The notes under the pieces were generated by a model. It was not told the origin of the DNA. It saw only the letters and a list, made by a program, of their open reading frames with translations, and searched no databases. Below are positions 11,001 through 21,730 of a stretch of 64,000 nucleotides of DNA, piece after piece. A program made the translations under genes and the position numbers. Source of the stretch: Caenorhabditis remanei (taxonomy: Eukaryota; Nematoda; Chromadorea; Rhabditida; Rhabditidae); NCBI RefSeq assembly GCF_010183535.1, contig NC_071329.1, positions 6,510,001-6,574,000 on the forward strand. Reading direction: 5' to 3'. Numbering within the stretch: position 1 is the stretch's first letter; each line of letters begins with the position of its first letter.

Positions 11001-13339
11001 TTTCGGTAAGGCTGGGGCGCAATAGGCGCGTTTGATGTTCATCAAAACGGACAGACCCGCATGACTTCAAAAAAGAAAAAGTGTGATCATTGGACATCTG
11101 GAAATACAAAAACACAGACAGACAAGGGAATGATGAATGCATGACTGAAACTTATAACAAAAACTTTGAAAAGGCATCAAGCATTTCTGAAATAGAAACT
11201 TCTGGACATTATTCAAGGCCATTTCGGTGGAGCGCAGTTGTAAGAACTGTGTCGAGCTAATACCGATGGGCCAGACTTGGCAGTGGACACAGAAATACAG
11301 ACAGACCATTATGGAGATCCGGACAAACAGAAATACCAACAGACACACAGACAGACAGTACTATTCTCCCGTAAATCTCAAACTGATAGACCCCCCTAAG
11401 TCTAATTTTCAGCCATTTTCAGTCCCCTCTTTAACACTCACTTTCAACGGTGGAATATGCGATTGCAAGTGCTTAATTTGAATATTCGACGCACTTGGAC
11501 TCCTTGATAGAATTCCGTCGAATGGATAGGGTAGACCTGAAGAGAGATAATTATGGAACAATTTAGACTGAAACGGAAATATACATATCCCCTCATTCAT
11601 TGTTCTATACACTTCCGAATATACTTTTATGAGAGAAAGGGTACCTGTTATTGTTCCGTATCCCTCTTTCTTCAAATATATATCCATACTTTCAGCAGAG
11701 TTTAGGAATGTTGGAATGAGTTGGGGAGCACGAATTATTGGGTTGTAGCGCTGGAAAGAGTGATGATGGAATAGGGAAATCGGGATGGGTGGACACACAG
11801 ATAGACAGACAAATAGAAATAGAAAACGGATCCAAATGTACTGAAGAATGGACGGAGTCGAAGGTTTCAAATAACTAGGGTGGGGACATCTGGATGTCTG
11901 GACAGCCGGACCTGGGCTGAGCGAAAAAACGGAAAATCTCGTACAGAAAAAATTGAAAAACTTTTTTTCCGAAATCTTTTGACCACAAAAAAACCGACGA
12001 ATTCGCAGAAAAATTTCAAAAACACTGAATGAGAAAATTAATTTTTCGGTGGCAAAAATCTTCAATTTGTATGAAAACTCTGGTATTTCGAAGACAGACC
12101 CTCAGAAACCAAGTTTTGAGTACAAAGTTTGAAAAAATTTCAGGAAAAATAGGAAAATCATTATTTTAGTTACTTCATTTTTGAAAATTTCAGTAGAGAT
12201 TTCTGAAATTTTTCGAACAGTTTTTTTTCGAAAACTATCCGACAGCAAGGGAAAGCTTGGAAATCGAGAGTTTCAGATAAAAAGATTTAGGACATCTCGA
12301 CATCCGGAAACACAGACAGACAGAAATTGATTTTCTTCGAAAAAAATTTTTTTTGCAAAAGTCTTTAAAAATTATTGCAGGGAAACGGTTTAAAGCAAAT
12401 TTTCAGTTTTTGGTCCAGACATCTAGACATGCATAAATACAGACAGACACCTGGACATCCGGAAAAACAGACACAGAGACAGACAACCAATCGAACATCT
12501 GGATATCTGGATATACCACCACTCGTACATGAATACTTCAAGATATCTCAACACGCATTCGGACATCTGGACAAACAGACACACAGACATTCCAAATACT
12601 CACTTTTCCCCTCAACGTAAACCTGCTCTGCCCATATGGAACATTCACGAATGGACCGCTTTCCACTGCCACGTATTCTCCATTTGTCTCTAACTCGTCG
12701 AACTGCAAATTCATAAATCAAGAAAAATTATTAACTCGACACAGTTCTTACAACTGCGCTCCACCGAAATGCCCTTGAAAAATGTATATTTTTCTCTGAG
12801 TCTCTCATTTCCGCACACAATTTTCCTCGGCTTCGATAGAGCGCGGTTGTAAGAAGCGTGCCGTGCTAATAGTAAATTCAACGAAAAGATTACATGATGA
12901 ATGGGTATTCCCTGAATTGTGAAGAGTCGTTTCACCGCTGTCGCCGTCCTCAATAGGGCCGTCAGGGCATCCAAAAATACAATCCAATGTTTGAATTGCT
13001 TACGTGTCACCACTAGAATCCGGCCCTGGTCGAACATGTCCCCGTTTCGGAATACCCGGATCTGCAATAAATTTTCTCTGAATTTGAAATATATTTCTGT
13101 AAATTTACAACCAAAATAAACCAACCTTAACCGGAGAAAACAGCCACATCTCTCTAAATCTCTGGCATCTCTACTTTACAACTTTTTGTTACATATAAAA
13201 GGTCAAAAAGCAACACAATGTGTCCCCTTCCTTTTATTGTTCCCCCAATTTTCAAAAAACTTTTCAAACAAAAAACGCCTCTTACCCGTAATGGAAAAAA
13301 GTCGACATGATGTATGATGGTGTGCAGATTCTCACTCAT
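8007..13339 (-). CDS. Doublecortin (DCX) domain protein, 8 exons, 584 aa
   Basis: Probable microtubule-associated protein. Minus exons: 13339-13286, 13061-12894, 12702-12604, 11750-11645, 11536-11442, 10921-10645, 9726-8980, 8215-8007; total 1755 bp, one frame. Residues about 19-110 form one DCX domain: IRVFRNGD start, then KQFKHWIVFLDALT, the KRLFTIQG turn, and EYVAVESGPF near its end. In known DCX proteins this fold binds the microtubule lattice. The remaining ~470 residues are low complexity: Gln/Pro-rich around PQQQQPQKP, then Lys/Glu-rich with SVDKL-type repeats near residues 365-445, probably disordered or coiled. The C-terminus has an acidic DDLVGEDELDD patch and ends in DPDFD. Only one DCX domain is seen, where vertebrate doublecortin has two, and there is no kinase domain, so it is not the zyg-8 type. 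Introns carry at least three MITEs. The start was chosen because its frame joins exon 2 exactly; an exon further upstream is possible. Confidence 0.85.
8719..8857. repeat. MITE, 'TTACAACTGCGCTC' family, in doublecortin intron
   Basis: The left end GCACAGTTCTTACAACTGCG is the inverted counterpart of the right end ATTGTAAGAAGCGTGACGTGC. Same family as 12731-12871, with fragments near 11225-11265, 13790-13830 and 23335-23385. Confidence 0.7.
10082..10520. repeat. Palindromic MITE in doublecortin intron 6
   Basis: Begins CAAGGGAAGTATTTGGAGGC and ends with the inverted GCGTCTCCAAAGACTCCCC. It shares internal words (ATAAATTTGGTTATAGGTAC, GCACGGTTCCAT) with the elements at 3036-3430 and 56240-56690. 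Non-coding. Confidence 0.75.
12731..12871. repeat. MITE, 'TTACAACTGCGCTC' family
   Basis: CGACACAGTTCTTACAACTG on the left and GTTGTAAGAAGCGTGCCGTG on the right form terminal inverted repeats. It sits in the intron between the two exons that together encode the DCX domain. Confidence 0.7.
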
Positions 13340-14399
13340 TCTTTGTCTGGCATTCAGGTATTTTTCTGTTGTTATGTATATCGAAAGAAAATTTAGATTT
13401 GAAGGAGCAGAGCAATGAGCTGGAAGGAGACAACACTTTTTGAAGAAGTCAGCTTTTCGAGGTGAGAGGAAAAGAGAAATAGAGAGGAGGGCAAAAAATA
13501 TGAGAAAGTAACAAAAAGTATTATGTTGAATCAGAGATCTGAAACGAATGTTGGTATGATGGTCATTCATGAACTTTCCCATTTCACAACTGTTCCTTCT
13601 CAGAACCGTTTCTTTTTTAGAACCGTGGTCTCCAATTAGAACTGTCTCTTGTCAGAACCGACCCAAAAATAATCGCATTTCAGAACTATTCTAGCAACGA
13701 AATCTTCAAGGTCGGAATAAATACCATTAAAAAACCAATCATCGAAATCGAAAGAACGTCGACAGAAACAAATTTTCTTCGGTTTTTTTTAGAGCGCGGT
13801 TGTAATAAGTGTGTCGTGCTAATAACAGTCTAACTGGAGCTTGTCACTCAAAAGTGGCTCGAAACTGGTGAAGTTTTTGTCTTTTAGCAGAATTTGTACA
13901 TAGTAGGCAATCTATCAGAGAAGGTTTAAAAATAACTGTAAAAATAGACTAAATAGTTTTTTCACTGATCAAACACAAGGAGTAGAGGATGTTGAAAAAC
14001 TTTCTAGAATTGTTAAGCACAACAACTGTCGATCACAAAAATTGAGGTTTGTTTTGACCTTGACATCATATAGTGATCTAAGATAACGTCTGAAATAACT
14101 TCTGACTCCTTGACACCTCCTCAAAGTTCACTATTTCTTGATTTGTACAAAAAACTCTAATTCTAAATTCCTGAAATTGAGAAGGGTCCATAACCGAAAA
14201 GTACGATTATGTAAGTAAGCCCTTCTTCGTAAAAAACCTCAAATAGCTGCTCCCAGTGGGGAGTACAGCACAATTTGGTCTCCTCCTCCTCTTCCATCTC
14301 TTATTTCTTGCACACGACTGAACACATCCGGAGATACCTCTATTCTTGAAGAAAAGAGAAGCTATTATGTTGTTGAAGAGGGAAGGGTCCTATAGACAT

Positions 14400-14440
14400 C
14401 TATTATTGTTATTATTATTATTGTTATTAGTATTATTATG
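14400..14440 (+). repeat. (TTATTA)n microsatellite
   Basis: An imperfect run of TTATTA and TTGTTA trinucleotide repeats about 40 bp long. Confidence 0.8.
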
Positions 14441-15185
14441 GGAGAAGAGAAGGAGGAGGACAAAGGGTAGGAGGAGATTTTTTTCTTTTATATAGAGAAA
14501 AATGGACATGAGTGGACAGCGCAACTTTTTTTGGGAGAGTTGTTTTTTGGAATGAGGGTTCGGTAGAAGCATGTGTGTCTGTGAGTCCGGATGTTCGCAG
14601 CTCCGATCTATGTGCAATCCCATGAAATCGTTGGGAACATTTAAATTTCAGTATTTCACGCGGAAGGATAAAGACAAATGAAGGCTATTAAAAGAGACGA
14701 GAACACATCGGTACCATAGTGGTATGGAATGAAATTTTTCCGTTTCCGGGGACCGGAATCCGCAATCCGGAATCCGGAAAACTATAATCAGTACTGTTTG
14801 GTTTTTCCAGATAGTGGTAATAGATTTCTGGACATCTCTGTCTGTCCATGTATCTGTATATCCGAATTTTATCAAGCCTTTGAGTTTGACATTTACAATT
14901 AAAATCAGGAAATCCTGCTCAATTAATTTGCAAATTTGTCCATATTTCTTACAATTAGAAATTTTCAAAACAAGTCATGACAGATTTTCCTCTATTTTTC
15001 GCCGGTAAACTCGCTCGACTTTGGCCCGACTTTCGGACCCAGCTTACTTTTAAATTTGATTGAGTTCCATAGTTTTCAATGAAGAATTTATAGAACAAAC
15101 GGAGAAAATGTTGAATTTTTATAGCAAACTACGTTTTCAAGAATAAAAATAGTGAAATAGTAATGTGAGAGAACAGTTGGGAGTC

Positions 15186-15392
15186 AGTTATCACGATACG
15201 GCCAGGACTACCAATGCAGCCGGGCTTTATTGATATGAATGTACACTTTTTGCGTCGCGGTGAACATTATTAGAATTTATATAGCCGGTATAGTATGCGC
15301 ATAAGTTCAAATATTCACCATGAAGCAAAAATGTACCTTGCTTGTCAATAGAGCGCGACTGCATTGGTATTCCTGGCCTCATCGTGAGTTAA
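15186..15392. repeat. Inverted repeat element
   Basis: The left arm TCACGATACGGCCAGGA-TACCAATGCAG is mirrored by CTGCATTGGTA-TCCTGGCC-CATCGTGA on the right. GCTTTATTGA on the left matches TCAATAGAGC on the right. A typical non-autonomous foldback element. Confidence 0.7.
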
Positions 15393-15963
15393 TGATGATT
15401 TACGTACAGTAACCTTACGGCTTTCCCACACAGATTTTTACCAGAGCCTCACATTTCTCTGAAGACCATTCTGTTCCGATGTTTGTCAGTCCATCTGTAC
15501 CTCCTCATGTCCTCCCCTCATCATCAACATGTATGTATACTTTCATCTCTGACACATACTTCTCAGAACACATTCATTTTGTTTTCTCTTCACTTTTCTT
15601 CATCTTACCCAACTTTTTTTTCTAATTTCACATTCTCTTTATCTCTTCCCGTGAGGAACATATGACTTATCTCCTCTCATTTCTTTGAACACATTCTTAT
15701 TTTATCACTCTTTTCTTCTCTCATCTCAAACATGAGCACATGACATATCCATTTATCATGCGTCTCTCTCTGCTTTCCTCCCAGAGTGTCCCCCCATTCC
15801 CTCCATCCCAAAACTCATTGAGCGTCTTCCAAATCACTTCTCTGGAGGCATCTCACACCATCACAAGTTTTCTTCTTTCCATCTTTTCTCCCTCTCCATT
15901 TTATCTTTCTCTCGTTCTTCTCCCAAATTTTTGCTGGTCCGTCAGTTTCAAAAACGAGTGCTC

Positions 15964-18900
15964 ATGATTCTAAAATTATTTATTCTTCTCGGGTTTACTA
16001 TTCTATTATGCCAGTCTACTACTACAGAGGAGCCAACGCATAATGTTGAAGACGTCACGACTACAGAAGCCACGGCATCAGATATCCCAACATCAGAGGC
16101 ACCTGTCGTCACCGAAGCAGAGGAAGTGGTAGTGAATGTGAGTAAGGGTTCGGTATTGGAAATTTGTGTTATTTTGTCTCAAAAGTTCCAATCTGACAAG
16201 GGAAGTATATGACGGACCGATTTGAACTTTTTCTATAAATTTGACCGTAGGTCATTTGGATCTTGAGGATTCGAAAACTGCAATAAGCATCTGCTAAATG
16301 CTCACGTGAACCAAGTTATGACCCGTCAAACTTTTCTATTTTTTCATACGGTTAAACTTTTCACTTAAACTTTCAATTCACCGAATAGTCTACCGAAACG
16401 TTTGACGGGTCATAACTCGGTTCACGTGAGCATTTAGCAGATTTTTATTGCAGTTTTCGAATCCTCAAGATCCAAATGACCTACGGTCAAATTCATAGAA
16501 AAAGTTCAAATCGGTCCGTCATATACTTCCCTTGCAAACGAACACTCTGAAGAACAGACATCAGGACATACAGATGTTTGTACAGACTCGTTTTATAAGA
16601 TTTACAGTATCTGGATAGACATCAGGAGTCTGAGACACACATCCAGAAATTCGAAAATTAAAATTGAAACTTTCACTCGTTTTTGTCGGGATATTTTACC
16701 ACAGGATTTCAAAAAAAATCCTAAAGGTTTTTTCAGTTATTAGACATCAGGACACACAAACTTACAGACAGACACATTGTAAGCATTCTTACAATTAGCG
16801 AACAGTTATTTGAACTTCTCTCGCTCTCAATACAACTAGATTTCTAAATTTTGAAATCTGGACACACCGACATTCGGACAGACATTTCGACTACTTTCAC
16901 TATTTTCAGGTCCCCGGAAAAGGAGAAAAATTGGAAGAAGAAATCGAGAAAATCGGAAAAGACATGCAACCGGAGACTGTCACTACCAAACAAACTCCTG
17001 AAAAAGTAAAAGAAACCGCCGAGCCGAAAATCAATGAAGAGATGGATCTGAAGAAGAATTTGGAGAATTTGACAATAAACAAGACGGAGGAAACTTCTAC
17101 AACGACCACTACAACGACAACCACTACGGAAGCACCCGTTGTAACGACTCAGGAGACAGTGACAGATGGAGAAGGATTGGAACATGATGTGCAAGGTATG
17201 TCTGTCAGTGTGTCCAGATGTCTGAATAATGCATTTTAGGAGAGGTTGAGGATGGTGACAACGACTTGACTGAGCTGGAGGAAAAGGAGCGGAAGATTCC
17301 AACTGAAGACGTTGAAGCATCAGAAGCCACGACTACCGAATCAAATCCAGAGGCATCTGAAGTCTCGGAAACACCAAAAACAACTGAAAAATCTCTAGAT
17401 GGTCCCATCAAAACAAAACAATTCAAAAATCTAGAGCCTCCGAAAGAAGGGAGTTTAAAACTCTCGGAAGTTTCGGATGGAATGTTGATTAAAACTGAGG
17501 AGAATAAGGAAGAGAAAGTAGAAACAGATATTGCAGTAGTCACGGATGAACCGACTACAAATGAGGAGAATGATAAATGGATTGCTTGGGATTTGATTCA
17601 TTTTTTGCTGCTCTTGAGTCCATACGATGAAGATGAAATCACATGGTGGACTATTATTTATGAAGCTGTTAAGGTGAGAATTGGTCCCGTAAGTGCTAGA
17701 ACGGAAAGGTGTACAAGGATCAATGGGGTGGCAGGCTGTTACACAAAAATAAAGTTTCGACAAGGATATTCAAAAAAAAACTTGCGGGCTGAAAGTGCGG
17801 CAAGTAGTTATGGGCAGAGCTTAAACTACAAGCGGCGCGATAAAATTCCAGCTGATTTTTAACGAGCAACTTTGAATTTTAAGATAAAATCGTATTTTAT
17901 GTTTTTAACGTTTTTCAGCTGAATTTTCATCCGCGCCGCTAGCAGTTTAAGCTCCGCCCACAATTCCCTGCCGCACTTGCGTTTCTGAAACTTTAATTTT
18001 TCCACAGTAGGTGTGCTAGAACCAATGGTATAATTAGAATCCTTCTAATAAGAAGTAAGCGGAAAACAAACTTCCGGCTTTTAGCTACCATTTACAACAA
18101 TTAAAAAAAATATTTTTTATATAACCTATTCTTTGTAAGACTCGAGCAACGTAGGTACTAGGGAATTATTTTTGTAATAAAACGTATACCAGGTCATCAG
18201 TGACTCATAACATAATTTTTGGGCTCCGGCTCCCGGTTACGGTAGTACGGTAGGTGCTCAAAGGTCAAAAAAAAATTTTTGTTTCTGATTTTTTAAAGCT
18301 GATTTTTCTCCAAAAAAATAAGCACAATTAGTAAACATTTTCACCAAAATATCAGACTTTAACAACTTTTTTTCATCGAGTTCACAACAAAAAACCGAAA
18401 ATTTTGAGACATTTTGGCAGAAAATCAAAACTTTCGACCCTTATTCAAAAAAACCCCACGATTAAACTTTTATTTTGTAAATAAGAATTCCAAATTCTTC
18501 AATTTAAAGAAATATTCGTTCAAAACAACCTCTGAGCAGAAACCCAAAAGTGCTGCTGACTGGATGACGAAAAAATGTTTTTGACGGAAATCAAAAAATC
18601 TTTACGATTATAATAAGACCGTGTTATTCTGAACATTTTTTGTACTGACACTTTTTTTCCAAACCGAGTCCATCTATGACAAAATCATGTTCCAGACGAA
18701 ACCAGCGCAAAATTTCAGTTCGCACTTCGCATTAAAAAGAGGGTTCTTTTTTCTAATTTTTTGAGTTTTTTTGAATTATTTTTTGTGTTATTCTTTGAAA
18801 TATAAGAAAGGCAGAATTTGGAAAGTTTTAATTTTGATTAACAAAATACGAAAAAGCTAAAAATTTCTGTGGCTGCTCACAGGATAATTTCTTTTTTGCA

Positions 18901-21662
18901 AAAAGTTGCATTTTACCTGAAAATTCAATGTTTTTTCACAGAAAAAGTTGCGATCAGAGCAAATTAAGATAATTCTGTTGGGGAGTTCCAGTAAAATAAC
19001 CACTATAGGTTGTTTCCAGTTCCACCTCATGTAAAGCCTACGTTTTCTGAAACTTCACATCATTGATAAATACGTGAACTTTATTCGAATATCAGAAACA
19101 GAATCGGCAACGTCGCTAACTCTGTGAAAAACAATTGAACTGGAGGAAAAATATAAAAACACGTGAACTACACAGGGAAGAAAAGAATTTCCAGAATCGG
19201 CAAAGTTGCCGATCCTGTTAATAAAAGATACTCCAAAACATTTAGAAACGTGAACTTGGTGGCAGTAGAGAGAGCACTTCGTGGATAGAATCGTTCTTCG
19301 AAATCGTGAAAACTGTCGATAAAATAAAGTATATGCCGACGATATATATTAGATGGGTGTCATACAAGTCTAAGTTGTCTGAAATAATAATGGTTTATAG
19401 AAAACTTTGTTTTCTGTTACTAACCTTCGTGAAGTTTTATTCCAATTGTATCAAAATTAAGTGAGTGATAAACTAACACTTCTAGTTATTGATTCAAAAA
19501 TAGACTGACAAACTGATAATTTGGGTCCTGCAATATGAATTTGTATAATGTTGTATACGACTTACCTGTCCGCGAGAAAAACGCTTTCAAATAGTTTTGC
19601 ATTCAGATAGTGCGAGAATGAAAAACATTGCTCTAGAACCGCGTTTTTATAAATCTAGGGCACGTTGATATTTTTTCAACGGTTTTTATTCCATGATATT
19701 TATTTGAATGCGAAGAAAATTCATTTCTCATTCTGCGGTAGTGTTAGGAGATATTTTTCGTTTTCTTTTGCGGCATAAAAGTAAGTCGTATACAACATTA
19801 TACAAATTCATATTGCAGGACCCAAATTATCAGTTTGTCAGTCTATTTTTGAATCAATAACTAGAAGTGTTGGTTTATCACTCACTTAATTTTGATACAA
19901 TTGGAATAAAACTTCACGAAGGTTAGTAACAGAAAACAAAGTTTTCTATAAACCATTATTATTTCAGACAACTTAGACTTGTATGACACCCATCTAATAT
20001 ATATCGTCGGCATATACTTTATTTTATCGACAGTTTTCACGATTTCGAAGAACGATTCTATCCACGAAGTGCTCTCTCTACTGCCACCAAGTTCACGTTT
20101 CTAAATGTTTTGGAGTATCTTTTATTAACAGGATCGGCAACTTTGCCGATTCTGGAAATTCTTTTCTTCCCTGTGTAGTTCACGTGTTTTTATATTTTTC
20201 CTCCAGTTCAATTGTTTTTCACAGAGTTGGCGACGTTGCCGATTCTGTTTCTGATATTCGAATAAAGTTCACGTGTTTATTTTGTCTATGGTCATAGGCT
20301 ATACTGTATGCATAATACTGTACTTCAAAACTGAGAGAGCATCTCATGATTGGCGCATTTTTCTCGTTTTCTAGTTATTTTCTGATTTTTAACGCTTGCA
20401 TACGAGAATTTTCTCAGTTTTGTTTGAAAATTCCATTTTGAGGAATTTCCTGGGCTCCTACATAAAAATTACGAATTTTCTAAAAAGATAGAACTAAAAT
20501 AAAAATTTCCAAATTCCAGCTTTCTTATATGTTTGTTTGCATAATTACACTAATTTTTTGTTTTCAATAGAAAACTCGAGCGTATAGGGATACGTGGAAA
20601 TTTCTTCACATGTTCCAGTGAGACAGGAACTCTTGTAAAACTCGACTTTAAAAGTGTCCAACTTATTGTCACAAACACTAGATTGAAACAAAATACAAAC
20701 TAAAAAAAACTAGAAAAAAAGTTATTTTTTAATGCGAACTGTGAACTGAAATTTTGCGCTGGTTTCGTCTGGAACATGATTTTTTCATAGATGGACTTGG
20801 TTTGGAAAAAAAGTGTCAGTACAAAAAAAGTTCAGAATAACACGATCTTATTATATTCGTAAAGATTTTTTGATTTCCGTTAGAAAAATTTTTTTGTCAT
20901 CCAGTCAGCAGCACTTTTGGGTTTCTGCTCAGAGGTTGTTTTGAACGAATATCTTTTTAAATTGAAGAATTTGCAATTCTTATTCGAAAAATATAAGTTT
21001 AATCGTGGGGTTTTTTTGAGTAAGGGTCGAAAATTTTGATTCTCGGTCAAAATGTCTCCAAATTTTCGGTTTTTTGTTGTGAACTCGATGAAAAAAAATT
21101 GTTCAAGTTTGATAATTTGGTAAAAATGTCTACTAATTGTGCTTATTTTTTTGAAAAAAAAATCACCTTTCAAAAATCAAAAACAAAAAAATAATTTTTT
21201 CGACCTTTGAGCTCTTACCGTACTACCGTAGCCCGGAGCAGGGGCACAAAAATCATGGTATGGGTCACTGATGACCTAATGTATATGCACATGCAATTTC
21301 TAATCTTCAACATCAATACAGGCCGTACGCCCCTACCTACAGTGACCATGCTCGAGTCTTACAGAGAATAGGTTATATTATTTTCCAGTGCTCCCTCCGC
21401 AACTGCCCGAACGTCCACTCCCACTGGTATCAGCGCCCAGTCTATCTTCCTAGAATCAGCCGTCATCGTCGCCAAGATTCTGAGTTCTCTCCGGATGATA
21501 TACCACCAACTAAAAGCTCTCAACCGTGCCCATGTCGAGATATTGAGGTATTGAAATATCTAATTGAAATCATTCATCAAGACTTTTCAGGGATATTTTG
21601 AGAAACTTTATGCAACAATAAATGAGGAATTAAAGAAGAAACAATTGAATTCGACAATGTAA
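15964..21662 (+). CDS. Secreted Thr/Glu-rich protein of unknown function, 5 exons, 374 aa
   Basis: Exons: 15964-16137, 16910-17195, 17240-17673, 21389-21547, 21591-21662, summing to 1125 bp in one frame. Residues 1-18 (MILKLFILLGFTILLCQS) are a clear signal peptide. The mature part is acidic and Thr-rich, with a run of ten threonines near residue 130 and NLT/NKT glycosylation sites, like a mucin-type or linker region. Near residues 275-295 comes a more ordered, Trp-rich segment (KWIAWDLIHFLLLLSPYDED, then ITWW). The C-terminal exons carry a Cys cluster (CSLRNC, CPC) and a basic tail. No known domain was identified. The ATG at 15964 was preferred over one 33 bp upstream because it begins the signal peptide. 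Intron 4 is 3.7 kb and nearly filled by nested palindromes. The gene ends 68 bp from the convergent ZYG-11-like gene, with AATAAA at 21690. Confidence 0.75.
16194..16541. repeat. Palindromic MITE, CAAGGGAA ends, in intron 1 of Thr-rich gene
   Basis: CAAGGGAAGTATATGACGGA on the left mirrors TCCGTCATATACTTCCCTTG on the right. The arms stay near-identical inward through GTCATTTGGATCTTGAGGAT. The centre holds CACGTGAACCAAGTTATGAC and its inverse. Non-coding. Confidence 0.85.
17745..18006. repeat. Palindromic MITE
   Basis: Left words AAAGTTTCGACA, GTGCGGCAAG, GGGCAGAGCTTAAACT and GCGGCGCG are mirrored by CGCGCCGC, AGTTTAAGCTCCGCCC, CTTGCCGCAC-like and GAAACTTT words on the right. It lies just inside intron 4 of the Thr-rich protein gene. 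Confidence 0.65.
18117..21378. repeat. Large nested foldback element (~3.3 kb) filling an intron
   Basis: Outer arms: ATAACCTATTCTTTGTAAGA at 18120 is mirrored by TCTTACAGAGAATAGGTTAT ending at about 21376. Homology runs inward through GGTCATCAGTGACTC / GTCACTGATGACC and on to about 18720 and 20740. Inside is a second, near-perfect palindrome with arms about 19068-19566 and 19781-20277 around a spacer of about 215 bp. No protein-coding capacity is visible. The right outer end abuts the splice acceptor of exon 4 of the host gene. Confidence 0.85.
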
Positions 21663-21730
21663 TTAGATAATGCATGTAGATAAAATGAAAATAAAGATTG
21701 TGATAAATGAAATATGTTTCGAAGAGAATT

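Larger units (their letters stand above)
13340..15963. other. Intergenic region between divergent genes
   Basis: Separates the doublecortin gene (minus) from the Thr-rich protein gene (plus), so it should contain both promoters. Seen in it: a tandem-like block of AGAACCG words (13590-13665), a TTATTA microsatellite (about 14400-14440), an inverted repeat (15186-15392) and a pyrimidine-rich stretch (15480-15940). No gene recognised. Confidence 0.6.

Noticed and set aside
12711..13124. Single 137-codon minus frame as one exon of the doublecortin gene
   Set aside because: Only 13061-12894 is exon. The frame reads through a GTAATC donor into a MITE; splicing to 12702 restores the DCX domain.
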